This document shows, in pieces, positions 46,612 through 55,960 of a stretch of 64,000 nt of DNA. Under the pieces are notes generated by a model. The model made no database searches. It was not told the DNA's origin and worked only from the letters and a program-made list of their open reading frames with translations. Source of the stretch: Rheinheimera aquimaris (GTDB lineage Bacteria > Pseudomonadota > Gammaproteobacteria > Enterobacterales > Alteromonadaceae); assembly GCF_020531985.1 (NCBI RefSeq), contig NZ_JAJAVQ010000003.1:558001-622000 (forward strand), read 5' to 3'. The translations under genes were made by a program, and so were the position numbers. The first letter of the stretch is position 1. Each line of letters begins with the position of its first letter.

Positions 46612-48021
46612 ATGAGTCATACTGTCTGGATTATTGATGACGACAATTCCATCCGTTGGGTTCTGGAAAAAGCCCTGGCCCGGGCGGATATTTTATGCGA
46701 GAGCTATGCATCTGCAGATTTGATGTTGCAGCGGCTGGAGTACGATCAACCTGCGGTGGTGGTATCAGATATCCGGATGCCGGGCACCGACGGTATGGCA
46801 CTGCTGAGCAGACTGCAGGAGCTGGCGCCTGAACTGCCGGTTATCATTATGACTGCCCATTCCGATCTGGACAGTGCCGTCAATGCGTTCAAGCGTGGTG
46901 CCTTTGAATATTTGCCCAAACCCTTTGATGTCAATGACGCGGTTGCCTTGATTAGCCGCGCACTGGAACACGCGCTGGCGAGGCAACCCAAACATAAATC
47001 TGCTGCGCCGTCACTGTCGCCGGAAATCATTGGCGAAGCACCAGCGATGCAGGAAGTATTTCGCGCTATTGGCCGGCTGGCCCGATCCAGTATCAGCGTA
47101 CTGATAAATGGTCAGTCAGGCACAGGTAAAGAGTTGGTTGCCGGCGCGCTGCATAAACACAGCCCGCGTGCGGAACACCCGTTTATTGCCTTAAACATGG
47201 CTGCGATACCTAAAGATTTGATTGAGTCAGAATTGTTCGGCCATGAAAAAGGCGCTTTTACCGGTGCCAACAACCTGCGCAAAGGCCGGTTTGAGCAAGC
47301 CGATGGCGGTACCCTGTTTCTTGATGAAATAGGTGATATGCCGCTTGATGTGCAGACACGCTTATTGCGCGTATTGGCCGATGGCCAGTTTTATCGTGTC
47401 GGCGGCCATCAGGCTATAGGCGTAGATGTAAGGATCATAGCTGCGACACATCAGAACCTGGAGCAACTGGTCAGCGAGGGTAAATTCCGTGAAGATTTAT
47501 TCCACCGGCTGAATGTGATCAGAGTGCATCTGCCGCAATTGAAAGAACGTAAACAAGATATACCGAAACTGGCGCAGCATTTTTTACAATTGGCAGCGAA
47601 AGAGCTGAATGTTGAAGCAAAAATACTTACGAAAGAAGCCGAACAGTTCCTGACCCAGCTTGATTGGCCGGGCAATGTGCGCCAGCTGGAGAATACGTGC
47701 CGCTGGCTGACTGTAATGGCCAGTGGTAAACATATAGTGGTAACAGACTTACCACCCGAGCTGACCACTCCCCCGAAAAGCAGCTCTTCGTCTGTCAGTC
47801 AGAAAGATGGTAGCTGGCAGGATATGCTGGCGGGCTGGATCAGCCATAAACTTAACGCCGGCGAAGAAAATATTCTGGCAGAGGCAGGCCCGGAATTTGA
47901 GCGTACTGTATTGCAGCAGGCTTTGCATTTTACCCATGGCCATAAGCAGGAAGCCGCTAAGCGGCTTGGCTGGGGGCGTAATACCCTGACCCGTAAACTC
48001 AAAGAGTTAAATATAGAGTAG
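46612..48021 (+). CDS. glnG: Nitrogen regulation response regulator NtrC
   Basis: NtrC is the sigma54 enhancer-binding activator of nitrogen genes. The 469-aa protein has a receiver domain with the phospho-Asp in VVSDIRMPGTDG, an AAA+ domain with GQSGTGKE, the sigma54-contact GAFTGA, and GGTLFLDEIGDMP. The C-terminal Fis-type helix-turn-helix is QEAAKRLGWGRNTLTRKLK. ATG 46612 is chosen because GAGGA is upstream and it aligns with the E. coli start. A hairpin overlaps its stop. Confidence 0.97.
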   Translation: MSHTVWIIDDDNSIRWVLEKALARADILCESYASADLMLQRLEYDQPAVVVSDIRMPGTDGMALLSRLQELAPELPVIIMTAHSDLDSAVNAFKRGAFEYLPKPFDVNDAVALISRALEHALARQPKHKSAAPSLSPEIIGEAPAMQEVFRAIGRLARSSISVLINGQSGTGKELVAGALHKHSPRAEHPFIALNMAAIPKDLIESELFGHEKGAFTGANNLRKGRFEQADGGTLFLDEIGDMPLDVQTRLLRVLADGQFYRVGGHQAIGVDVRIIAATHQNLEQLVSEGKFREDLFHRLNVIRVHLPQLKERKQDIPKLAQHFLQLAAKELNVEAKILTKEAEQFLTQLDWPGNVRQLENTCRWLTVMASGKHIVVTDLPPELTTPPKSSSSSVSQKDGSWQDMLAGWISHKLNAGEENILAEAGPEFERTVLQQALHFTHGHKQEAAKRLGWGRNTLTRKLKELNIE

Positions 48022-48043
48022 CGATAACGCCGCTACTCTATAT
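48011..48043. terminator. Perfect 13-bp hairpin over the ntrC stop codon
   Basis: ATATAGAGTAGCG and CGCTACTCTATAT pair perfectly around a seven-base loop, with TTT after. The ntrC stop lies in the left arm. It separates the converging ntrC and cpxP genes and may end both, though the T-run is short. Confidence 0.6.
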
Positions 48044-48059
48044 TTGCCACCATGGCAAT

Positions 48060-48518
48060 TTAAGAAGACTGCCGCTGTAACTTTTTCTGCTGCCAGTGCT
48101 GATGTTTTTCAGCCAGTTGCTGACGCTGTTCTTCAGTTAACACCTGTAATACCTGGTGTTGCAGCTTTAACATCGTCAGCCTTTTTTCCACGGCTCGCTG
48201 TTGTTGCTGTTCCAACAACTGTCTGGCAGCGCTCTCGTCAAACTGTTCAGCAATTAATAACGCCTGCAGCTGCAGATGGGCAGCGTTGTCACGCCCTTCG
48301 CGTTTAAACGCCTCACGCTGCTGTTGCATTAATTGTTTAATCTGCTCACGCTGGTTGTCAGTCAAATCCAGCCCAGCCAGCATGCGCTTCATTGGCAAAT
48401 GTCGTTCATGATGAGCACCGTCATGTCTGGCGGCTCTATGTTCATGTGCCATAACGCTGCCTGAAAGGCTGCTTGCAGTAATGACACTCAGTGCGAAAAT
48501 CAGTTTAGCTAGTTTCAT
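48060..48518 (-). CDS. cpxP: Spy/CpxP family periplasmic chaperone-like protein
   Basis: CpxP-type proteins inhibit CpxA and bind misfolded envelope proteins. The 152-aa product has a signal peptide with likely cleavage after VMA, a His-rich start (HEHRAARHDGAHHERH), and two LTxxQ motifs (LDLTDNQREQI and LTEEQRQQL) typical of the family. ATG 48518 has AGGAG upstream. It diverges from cpxR across a ladder of CpxR-like boxes, which supports the cpxP name over Spy or ZraP. Confidence 0.82.
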   Translation of the reverse strand: MKLAKLIFALSVITASSLSGSVMAHEHRAARHDGAHHERHLPMKRMLAGLDLTDNQREQIKQLMQQQREAFKREGRDNAAHLQLQALLIAEQFDESAARQLLEQQQQRAVEKRLTMLKLQHQVLQVLTEEQRQQLAEKHQHWQQKKLQRQSS

Positions 48519-48564
48519 CGGATATTCTCCTGTGTTGAGACAGCTTAAGCTTAAAACACCAAAT

Positions 48565-48602
48565 GCAAAGCAACGCAAAGCCCGGGTAAAGATTCGGTAA
48601 AG
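48565..48602. promoter_or_regulatory. Four-copy CpxR-box ladder between cpxP and cpxR
   Basis: GCAAAG at 48565 and 48575 and GTAAAG at 48586 and 48597 repeat at 10-11-base steps, one helical turn each. The last two resemble the GTAAA-N5-GTAAA CpxR site with a six-base gap. A further GTAAA lies near 48628. Position between cpxP and cpxR fits joint control. Confidence 0.65.
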
Positions 48603-48655
48603 GTGTATTGCACAACACTGACATTAGGTAAACTCTGCTTAAAGAAGGAGTGTTT

Positions 48656-49351
48656 ATGCCTGCAATTCTGATGATCGATGATGATACCGGCCTGTGTGAG
48701 CTCGTTGCTGAGTATCTGGCACTGGATGGTTATGAGTTTACAGCAGCTCATGATGGCAAGCAGGGATTAGCACTGGCGCAGTCGGGAGACTATCAGCTTA
48801 TCCTGCTGGACATTATGTTACCGGGTATGGATGGCCTTTCAGTACTTAAAGAGCTGCGCAGTGGCTGTTATTGCCCGGTTTTAATGCTGACAGCACGCGG
48901 CGATGATGTAGATCGCATAGTAGGTTTAGAGCTGGGTGCCGATGATTATCTGGCTAAACCCTTTAACCCACGCGAGCTGGTAGCCAGAATTAAAGCCATA
49001 CTGCGCCGTGTTGAGCTAACCAGAACTCCGCAAACCGGGCAGAATACAGTGCTTTCAGTAAATGGGCTAGAGCTTAACCCGCATAACCGGCAGCTGCACT
49101 GCAACAGCCACCCCGTCAGCCTTACGGCTACTGAGTTTCAATTACTTGAGCAATTAATGCGCCGTGCTGGCGAAGTGGTCACGAAAGACGAACTCAGCCG
49201 TGAAGTACTGGGGAAGCGGCTGCAGATGTATGACCGCAGTCTGGATATGCATGTCAGCAATATCCGCAAGAAAGTAGCCGCTTATTGTACCGATGAGAAA
49301 ATTCAAACACTGCGTGGCAGTGGATACTTGTTTCTGACGGGAGATGTATGA
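48656..49351 (+). CDS. cpxR: Envelope stress response regulator CpxR
   Basis: CpxR controls envelope folding and degradation genes. The 231-aa protein is an OmpR/PhoB-type regulator: receiver domain with the acidic IDDD, phospho-Asp in LLDIMLPGMDG and Lys in DDYLAKPFN, and a C-terminal winged helix (VSLTATEFQLLEQLMR to GSGYLF). ATG 48656 is preceded by AAGGAG. It overlaps cpxA by four bases (ATGA). Confidence 0.95.
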   Translation: MPAILMIDDDTGLCELVAEYLALDGYEFTAAHDGKQGLALAQSGDYQLILLDIMLPGMDGLSVLKELRSGCYCPVLMLTARGDDVDRIVGLELGADDYLAKPFNPRELVARIKAILRRVELTRTPQTGQNTVLSVNGLELNPHNRQLHCNSHPVSLTATEFQLLEQLMRRAGEVVTKDELSREVLGKRLQMYDRSLDMHVSNIRKKVAAYCTDEKIQTLRGSGYLFLTGDV

Positions 49352-50712
49352 CCTGGCTGAGCAGATTAAACCCGTTTCATTATCTGGCCGGCCGTATCTT
49401 TCTATGGTTCTGGCTGGTGTTATTGATTGCAGTGTTTGGCACATTGGCTTTGTCGCGCGCGCTGGTTGAGCAAACGGAGATCCGCCGGTTACCTCATAGT
49501 ATTATCCAGCAGTTGCAACAGCAAGTAGATCAATTTGCCAATAGTACAGACAGCCAGCAACTATTGGCCAGACTGCAGCAGGACAAGCCTGGCCGCTGGT
49601 TATTGGTTAATGCCGACACCAATACTGTATTAACTCCAGAGCTGTTGCCACGCGATTTTGATCAGCACTGGTTAACCGAGCTGTCTCAGCTGTCACGCGC
49701 GCGCTGGTTAAAACACCATAATATGTCGCTGGCCGGTCCTTTTGTCTTACGACTGGGCAATGAGACTCTGGCGCTGTACCAGAAAAGGCAGCGTCCCCCC
49801 CAGCCCTGGTGGCGGCTGAGCGAAATGCCACAGCATGTGCTGCTAGGCCTTACTTTACTTGTTTCCGCTGTTGCCAGTTTTATACTGGCAGTGTCTATAT
49901 CCCGCCCGCTGCGTGAACTGTTGCAGCGTAACCTGCAATTTGCCGACGGAAAATTACAGAGCCGGGTCACGAATCTTAGCAAACGTCAGGATGAACTTGG
50001 TCAGCTCGGACGCAGCTTCAACACCATGGCTGAGCGGATAAGTGCATTGCTGACCAATCAGCAGCGCCTGCTACGCGATATTTCGCACGAACTGCGTTCG
50101 CCGCTGGCACGGGCGCAACTAGCACTTGGCCTGGCCGAGCGGCAACAAAACCTGGAGCAAGTACCGCGATTGAAGCAGGAACTGGACAGGCTGGATGCAA
50201 TGCTGGACGAGCTTTTAACATTCAGTAAACTGGATGCAGGACAGTACCAACTGCATAAACAGCCCTTTGACCTGCCGGAGCTGTTAACAGAGATCATTGA
50301 AGTAAATCAGGTTGAGGCCGATGCCAGACAGCAAACAATAAATTTGCACACTTCGTCAGGCATCCAGATCTACGCTGATAGCCGCTTGCTGGCCAGAGCG
50401 GTCGAAAATGTCTTACGCAACGCGATAAAATACAGTCCCGCAGCGAGCATGATTAATATCAGCCTGTTGCAACAAGCGAACCAGTTAGTGCTCACTATCA
50501 GGGACCAGGGCCCGGGTATTGCGCCTGAGCAACTGGACGCGGTCTTCGAACCTTTTTACCGGGTATCAAGCAGCCGCAACAGCAATACCGGCGGAACTGG
50601 TCTTGGGCTTGCAATCGTAGCTCAGATAGTACGCCAACACGGAGGACAGGTTCGGGCAGAAAACAGCCCGCAAGGTGGGCTTTGTATCACTATGCACTTA
50701 CCGGTAAAATAA
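49348..50712 (+). CDS. cpxA: Envelope stress sensor kinase CpxA
   Basis: CpxA senses envelope stress and acts on CpxR. The 454-aa protein has a membrane helix at about 15-37, a periplasmic domain of about 115 residues, a second membrane helix at about 160-183, HAMP, the phospho-acceptor DISHELRSPLARAQLAL, the N box ENVLRNAIKYS, DQGPGI and GGTGLGLAIV. Coupling to cpxR and a facing cpxP support the assignment. Confidence 0.94.
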   Translation: MTWLSRLNPFHYLAGRIFLWFWLVLLIAVFGTLALSRALVEQTEIRRLPHSIIQQLQQQVDQFANSTDSQQLLARLQQDKPGRWLLVNADTNTVLTPELLPRDFDQHWLTELSQLSRARWLKHHNMSLAGPFVLRLGNETLALYQKRQRPPQPWWRLSEMPQHVLLGLTLLVSAVASFILAVSISRPLRELLQRNLQFADGKLQSRVTNLSKRQDELGQLGRSFNTMAERISALLTNQQRLLRDISHELRSPLARAQLALGLAERQQNLEQVPRLKQELDRLDAMLDELLTFSKLDAGQYQLHKQPFDLPELLTEIIEVNQVEADARQQTINLHTSSGIQIYADSRLLARAVENVLRNAIKYSPAASMINISLLQQANQLVLTIRDQGPGIAPEQLDAVFEPFYRVSSSRNSNTGGTGLGLAIVAQIVRQHGGQVRAENSPQGGLCITMHLPVK

Positions 50713-50743
50713 CTGCTTTATTGATAACTGTACAGAGTGTATT

Positions 50744-51757
50744 TTGCCCGCGACCACCGCCGACTTTCCTATAATAGAACCGCTTAACCAGGCTGCGGAG
50801 TTAGCCGCTAACTGGTTAACTCAGCTAAAGCCATTTTGGCAGAACATGCAGTCAGGTGTATTAACCAGCACTGACAATATTGCCTTGCACTACGTATACC
50901 AAAGGGTTGAAGGCGCCTCACATGCCGTTGTTATCAGTAGTGGCAGAATGGAAATGGCCATCAAATACGCCGAACTGAGCTTTGAACTGGTGCAGGCGGG
51001 TTATAGCGTATTCCTGCTGGATCATCGTGGTCAGGGCCTATCACAGCGTGAGCTGACTAACCCTCACAAAGGGTATATCCAGGACTTTAGCTTGTACGAA
51101 CAGGACATAGCGCAGTTTGTGCAGCAAATTGTGCTGCCAACCGGCCATCAAAGCCACATCGCGCTGGGGCACTCTATGGGCTGCGCCATTCTGGCTGGTT
51201 ATCTGCATAAGCCTAACCCTTTTAGAGCAGCTATTTTAGCGTCACCTATGTTCGGTATCTATACAGGATTGGTGCCAGCCAGTGTGGCAGAAGCAATAGC
51301 GCTGGGGTTTGGTGCAATCAATCAAAGGTTGAGCAAAACCCCGTGGTATTTCCCCGGCCAAGGAAATTACCGGGAGAAAGACTTCGTCAATAACCCTCTG
51401 ACTAGCTGCATACAACGATACCAGTGGCTGAATCAGCTTTACCGCGAATATCCGGAAGCTCAGCTGGGTGGTGTGACGGCTCACTGGGTCAAGGCAGCCA
51501 TTTATGCTATGCGCAGATTGCAGCAAAACGCTGCCAAATGGCACACGCCGGTTTTGCTGCTGCAGGCAGCAAGCGATAAAGTGGTCAGTAACCACGCGCA
51601 AAATAACTGGTTCCAGCAGCTTCCTGCTTCAGTGCCGCATCAACAGCTTGTGCTGCAAGGTGCCAGACATGAAATTTTCATGGAGCAAGATAGCATTAGA
51701 CAGCAAGCTATCAGCGCGATGAATAATTTCCTCGCTCAGCTGCCGCCCACTCAATGA
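50744..51757 (+). CDS. pldB: Lysophospholipase L2-like alpha/beta hydrolase
   Basis: PldB hydrolyses lysophospholipids at the inner membrane. The 337-aa protein matches E. coli PldB: VISSGRMEMAIKYAELSFEL, LDHRGQGLS, the nucleophile in ALGHSMGCAI, SPMFGIYTG, Asp in QAASDKVVS, and His in GARHEIFME. No ATG fits the N-terminus; TTG at 50744 is the best start and lacks a strong ribosome site. It follows cpxA by 31 bases and trmL follows by 37. Confidence 0.88.
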   Translation: MPATTADFPIIEPLNQAAELAANWLTQLKPFWQNMQSGVLTSTDNIALHYVYQRVEGASHAVVISSGRMEMAIKYAELSFELVQAGYSVFLLDHRGQGLSQRELTNPHKGYIQDFSLYEQDIAQFVQQIVLPTGHQSHIALGHSMGCAILAGYLHKPNPFRAAILASPMFGIYTGLVPASVAEAIALGFGAINQRLSKTPWYFPGQGNYREKDFVNNPLTSCIQRYQWLNQLYREYPEAQLGGVTAHWVKAAIYAMRRLQQNAAKWHTPVLLLQAASDKVVSNHAQNNWFQQLPASVPHQQLVLQGARHEIFMEQDSIRQQAISAMNNFLAQLPPTQ

Positions 51758-51794
51758 TTTGTTACACTTGACGGCTGTCTAAACGGAGTAACCT

Positions 51795-52262
51795 ATGCTG
51801 CATATCGTGCTGTTTGAACCTGAAATTCCACCCAATACCGGTAATATTATTCGCCTGTGTGCAAACACCGGTTATATGTTGCACCTTATCGAACCGTTGG
51901 GGTTTGCCTGGGACGATAAGCGGATAAAAAGGGCCGGCCTTGATTATCATGAGTTCGCTCAGGTACAGCGTCATGCCGGTTTCTCTGATTTTATCTCGGC
52001 TGTTAAGCCTGCGAGGATGTTTGCCTGCACGACTAAAGGCAAAACACGACACAGTGATGTAAATTACCAAACGGGTGATGCCCTGATATTTGGGCCGGAA
52101 AGTCGCGGTTTACCGGGCGATGTCCTGCAGCAATTGCCTGTAGAGCATTGGCTGAGAATTCCTATGACCGCTAACAGCCGTTCCATGAACTTATCCAATG
52201 CTGTTGCTGTATTTGTTTATGAGTCCTGGCGTCAACTGGATTACAGCGGAGCAAGGAGCTAA
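51795..52262 (+). CDS. trmL: tRNA (cytidine(34)-2'-O)-methyltransferase
   Basis: TrmL methylates the wobble ribose of two leucine tRNAs. The 155-aa SPOUT protein is collinear with E. coli Trm[48 protein letters not shown], and the knot motif [23 protein letters not shown] lies upstream of the ATG. Confidence 0.97.
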   Translation: MLHIVLFEPEIPPNTGNIIRLCANTGYMLHLIEPLGFAWDDKRIKRAGLDYHEFAQVQRHAGFSDFISAVKPARMFACTTKGKTRHSDVNYQTGDALIFGPESRGLPGDVLQQLPVEHWLRIPMTANSRSMNLSNAVAVFVYESWRQLDYSGARS

Positions 52263-52345
52263 AAAGTGTACTCCCGGTTGCATAAAAGTTCTACATGCAA
52301 CTATATTTAGTAGCGTCAAGCTTGATTACAAGGATGTTAATAATT

Positions 52346-54184
52346 ATGCGCCCGTTAAGCTGGTTGCTGATGGCCGGGTTAATCCTTGCTGTACCGGTTT
52401 ATGCCAGTACAGCAGAGCTGTTATGGACCTCTGGGTTCCCGTTAGTTTGTTTACTGCTGTTAGTGGTAGCATTGACAATATATAGCCGAAAACTGCAGCG
52501 CAGTAATGCGTTGCTGCTGAGCGAACAGCAAACTCTGCAACATTTTCTGCAGCAGTCTGACGATGTGATCGCGATCCTCAACAGTGAACGTCAGGCTGTT
52601 TATCTGAATCCCCAGCTATCCGATAAACTGACAGATATAAAACAGCTTCCTCTTTTCCTTGACAGACAATGTACCCAGTTATTACTGCCGAAACTGGAGC
52701 TGGAGCAGAACTGGCAGGGGGAAGCCTGGCTAAAAGCGTCTGATGGCGCCAGTATACCGCTGTCACTTGCCATAACCCGACAGCAACAAGATAAACAAAG
52801 CTATTTGCTTATAGGCAGAGATATCAGTAAATGGCAGTTACTGCAGCAGCAAACCGAACACGGCTCTATGCGTGATCAGCAAACTGGCTTACAAAGCCAG
52901 GCTTTGTTAACTGAGCATCTGCAGACCTGCATAGATTTCAGTAATGAGCACCAACCGCGTTTTGCTTTGTTGCTGTTAAAGTTCAGCAAGTTATTAACCT
53001 CGCAAAGTGATAAACCGGCAGAGTCATTGCACAACCTGCTACAGCCGCTGAGCGAACAGCTCAAACTGATGACGAATAATAGCTATATTCTGGGCCGTTG
53101 TGGTATTGATATTTTCGCCGTAATAGTACCGCCGCATTTATGCAACCAACGCCAGCCTGAAATTAACCTGAACCGCCTTGGCTATCAGTTGTTGTCACTG
53201 ACAGACAGAATACCCACTGCCAGCAATAAAAAGACTTTTCAAACCACGGTTGGGATCAGCATTTATCCAGCTGATGGTAAAAGCCCTGCCGAGCTAATGC
53301 TGGCTGCACAAAACGCGCTGCAATATGCTGCGCGTATGGGCCACAACGGCTTACAATTTGCCGATATCAGTATTCAGCAAAGAGCCCCTGAATATCTTGC
53401 TCTTGAAACAGAATTACAAAAGGCACTGCTACAAGGTGAGTTTGACGTGTATTATCAGCCAAGAGTAAGCATCGCAAGTAATCGCGTTATCGGTTACGAA
53501 GCACTGCTGCGCTGGCATAGCCCCAAGCGGGGCACATTGATGCCACAGCATTTTATCAGCGTTGCAGATGACACCGGGCTTAGCGTCCAGTTAGACAAAC
53601 TGGTATTTAAGAAGTGTTGCGACCAGTTACAGTATTGGCAGCAAACAGGAATGAACCGGGGCCGTATCTCTCTAAATGTCGCCATAGAGAGTTTTAGACA
53701 GAACGACTTTGTCGAGCAGTTAGCTAAGCAGCTGACCAATTCCGGCATTAATGCTGATCAGTTTGAACTGGAGTTACATGAAGATATCCTGCTGCAAGCT
53801 GACTCATCAACCGAGAAAAAGCTGCTGCAACTTACCACTTTAGGCTTTCATCTGACTCTGGATAATTTTGGTACGGGGGTGTCATCGTTGTCGGCACTAC
53901 AGCACTTTCCATTACATGGTCTGAAAATAGCACCCGCTTTTGTCAAAGATATGGAACACAACGAACAACAGCGTAACATTACGGCCAGCCTAATCAGGCT
54001 GGCGTCGTACTTACAACTGGATGTTATTGCATCAGGCATTGAAAACGAAATGCAGGCTTACTTACTTCATGTAATGGGGTGTGACATTCTGCAGGGACAC
54101 ATGTTCAGTAAAGCATTACCTGCCGCAGAAATTCCAGCACTTCTTGCCAGAGAAAACAAGCTGTTACGCAAAGAGGTAGGCTAA
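52346..54184 (+). CDS. PAS-GGDEF-EAL protein with degenerate active sites
   Basis: From ATG 52346 (AAGGA 11 bases upstream) the protein is 612 aa: signal-like helix, a second membrane helix at about 28-48, a PAS-like region at about 65-165, GGDEF and EAL domains. GGDEF reads GIDIF. EAL keeps YEALLRW, but the metal Asp pair is LDNFGTG, the KIDRSF site is KIAPAF, and AEGVE is ASGIE. Loss of these catalytic residues predicts an inactive EAL that may bind c-di-GMP or a partner. In-frame ATGs at 52334 and 52295 are other starts. It converges on gpsA with one base between. Confidence 0.88.
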   Translation: MRPLSWLLMAGLILAVPVYASTAELLWTSGFPLVCLLLLVVALTIYSRKLQRSNALLLSEQQTLQHFLQQSDDVIAILNSERQAVYLNPQLSDKLTDIKQLPLFLDRQCTQLLLPKLELEQNWQGEAWLKASDGASIPLSLAITRQQQDKQSYLLIGRDISKWQLLQQQTEHGSMRDQQTGLQSQALLTEHLQTCIDFSNEHQPRFALLLLKFSKLLTSQSDKPAESLHNLLQPLSEQLKLMTNNSYILGRCGIDIFAVIVPPHLCNQRQPEINLNRLGYQLLSLTDRIPTASNKKTFQTTVGISIYPADGKSPAELMLAAQNALQYAARMGHNGLQFADISIQQRAPEYLALETELQKALLQGEFDVYYQPRVSIASNRVIGYEALLRWHSPKRGTLMPQHFISVADDTGLSVQLDKLVFKKCCDQLQYWQQTGMNRGRISLNVAIESFRQNDFVEQLAKQLTNSGINADQFELELHEDILLQADSSTEKKLLQLTTLGFHLTLDNFGTGVSSLSALQHFPLHGLKIAPAFVKDMEHNEQQRNITASLIRLASYLQLDVIASGIENEMQAYLLHVMGCDILQGHMFSKALPAAEIPALLARENKLLRKEVG

Positions 54185-54185
54185 A

Positions 54186-55193
54186 TCAGCTTACCTCATC
54201 TCGTTTTTCACGACCCAGCAAGTCCAGAGCTGCCAATTTAACATCTTTCCCCTGATACAGAACCTGGTAAATCTGTTCAGTTATTGGCATCTCTACGCCG
54301 ACACGTTGCGCCAGGTTGTACACTTCTTTGGCGTTACGATATCCTTCTACGACCTGACCAATGCTCTCCATTGCTGCGTCGACAGCTTTCCCCTGCCCCA
54401 ACAGCAAACCAAAGCGCCTGTTGCGTGACTGGTTGTCGGTACACGTCAGTACAAGATCGCCAAGCCCCGCCATGCCCATGAAAGTGTCTTTTTTAGCGCC
54501 CATTGCACAGCCAAGCCGGCACATCTCCGTTAAACCTCGCGTGATCAATGCCGTCCGCGCATTCGCTCCAAAGCCAATACCATCAGCCATACCAGCACCT
54601 ATTGCAATCACATTCTTGACCGCTCCGCCAAGTTGAACACCAATAAAGTCGGGGTTGGTATATACACGGAAGCTTTTGGCACAATGCAGCAAGTCTGACA
54701 GCCGGCTAATAAACTCAGCGTCAGATGAAGATAGTGAAATGGCTGTCGGCATGCCAACCGCCATTTCTTTGGCAAAAGTAGGCCCGGAAAACACTGCCAG
54801 CGAAACATCATCACCGAGAATGTCGCGGGCAACATCCTGCAGTAAACGACCTGTTTCCGGCTCCAGCCCTTTTGTTGCCCAGGCTAAGCGGGCATCCGGT
54901 TGTAGCAAGGGCTTTATCTGCCGTAAGGTGTCGGCAAAGGCATGACTCGGTACAACCAACAGAATATCTCTGCTACTTGCAACGGCTTCGGCTAAATCGG
55001 CAGTTACCTGTAAGGTATCAGGTAGGCGGATATCCGGCAGATATTTCTGATTCAGGCGCTGCTGCGCCATCTGCGCCATATCCTCTTCGTTACGGCCCCA
55101 CAAACTGATGGTGTTGCCGTTACGGGCCAGACAAATAGCAAGGGCGGTTCCGTAGGAGCCCGCCCCTAACACAGCAATAGCAGAAGGCTGCAT
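54186..55193 (-). CDS. gpsA: Glycerol-3-phosphate dehydrogenase [NAD(P)+]
   Basis: GpsA makes sn-glycerol-3-phosphate for phospholipids. The 335-aa protein has the nucleotide motif [19 protein letters not shown], the second [18 protein letters not shown], and the catalytic Lys region [13 protein letters not shown]. It begins three bases after secB and ends the yibN-grxC-secB-gpsA operon, an order conserved in E. coli. Confidence 0.97.
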   Translation of the reverse strand: MQPSAIAVLGAGSYGTALAICLARNGNTISLWGRNEEDMAQMAQQRLNQKYLPDIRLPDTLQVTADLAEAVASSRDILLVVPSHAFADTLRQIKPLLQPDARLAWATKGLEPETGRLLQDVARDILGDDVSLAVFSGPTFAKEMAVGMPTAISLSSSDAEFISRLSDLLHCAKSFRVYTNPDFIGVQLGGAVKNVIAIGAGMADGIGFGANARTALITRGLTEMCRLGCAMGAKKDTFMGMAGLGDLVLTCTDNQSRNRRFGLLLGQGKAVDAAMESIGQVVEGYRNAKEVYNLAQRVGVEMPITEQIYQVLYQGKDVKLAALDLLGREKRDEVS

Positions 55194-55196
55194 TGA

Positions 55197-55685
55197 TTAA
55201 GCGTCTGCTTTCACGCCCTGAGCTTCAGCCTGACGCTTCTGCACATACTGGGCAAATAAGGCATCAAAGTTAACCGGTGCCAGATTTAATTGCGGGAAAG
55301 TACCACGGTTAACCAGGTTAGATACTGCTTCGCGAGCATAAGGAAACAGTGTATTCGGGCAGAATGAGGCCAACATGTGTGCCATCTGCGCATCTTCCAG
55401 AGGCCCGATAGAAAATATACCAGCCTGCTGCACTTCACATAAAAACGCTGTCTCGCCTTCAACAGTGGTTGTTACCGTCAATGACAAGATAACCTGATAT
55501 ACATTTTCATCCAGCTTTTCACTGCGGGTATCTAAATCAAGCTTAACTTCCGGTTTCCATTCTTTGCGGAAAATTGCCGGAGCATTTGGCGCTTCAAAAG
55601 AAATGTCTTTAACAAAAATACGTTGAATGGCGAAATGTAAGCCCTGCTCTTCTGTTGCAACGCCGTTTGCTTGTTGTTCGGCCAT
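55197..55685 (-). CDS. secB: Protein-export chaperone SecB
   Basis: SecB is a tetrameric chaperone that holds preproteins unfolded for SecA. The 162-aa protein has [19 protein letters not shown], the acidic SecA-contact region, [12 protein letters not shown] and [24 protein letters not shown] precedes the ATG. It lies between grxC and gpsA on a short-gap operon. Confidence 0.97.
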   Translation of the reverse strand: MAEQQANGVATEEQGLHFAIQRIFVKDISFEAPNAPAIFRKEWKPEVKLDLDTRSEKLDENVYQVILSLTVTTTVEGETAFLCEVQQAGIFSIGPLEDAQMAHMLASFCPNTLFPYAREAVSNLVNRGTFPQLNLAPVNFDALFAQYVQKRQAEAQGVKADA

Positions 55686-55700
55686 GATAATTCCTAATGT

Positions 55701-55958
55701 TTAAAGGTTTAATAAAGGGTCAAGTTGTCCGCTTGCATCAAGTGCCATCATATCATCGCAGCCACCAATGTGGCGGGAATCAATAAATATCTGCGGAACT
55801 GTGCTCCGACCGCCGGCGCGTTCAATCATCTCAGGACGCAACTCTGGCTTCTCGTCAATCCTGATTTCCTGATAGCTGACACCCTTGTTGTCCAATACAG
55901 ACTTAGCGCGAACACAATAAGGACAATATGCTTTGGTGTAAATAGTCACTTGCGACAT
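55701..55958 (-). CDS. grxC: Glutaredoxin 3
   Basis: GrxC is a glutathione-dependent dithiol reductase. The 85-aa protein has the active site CPYC, the cis-Pro in STVPQIFID and the glutathione-binding GGCDDM. The second of two adjacent ATGs (55958) is chosen because AGGAGG is five bases upstream of it and two from the first. The first ATG overlaps the yibN stop. Confidence 0.96.
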   Translation of the reverse strand: MSQVTIYTKAYCPYCVRAKSVLDNKGVSYQEIRIDEKPELRPEMIERAGGRSTVPQIFIDSRHIGGCDDMMALDASGQLDPLLNL

Positions 55959-55960
55959 CA

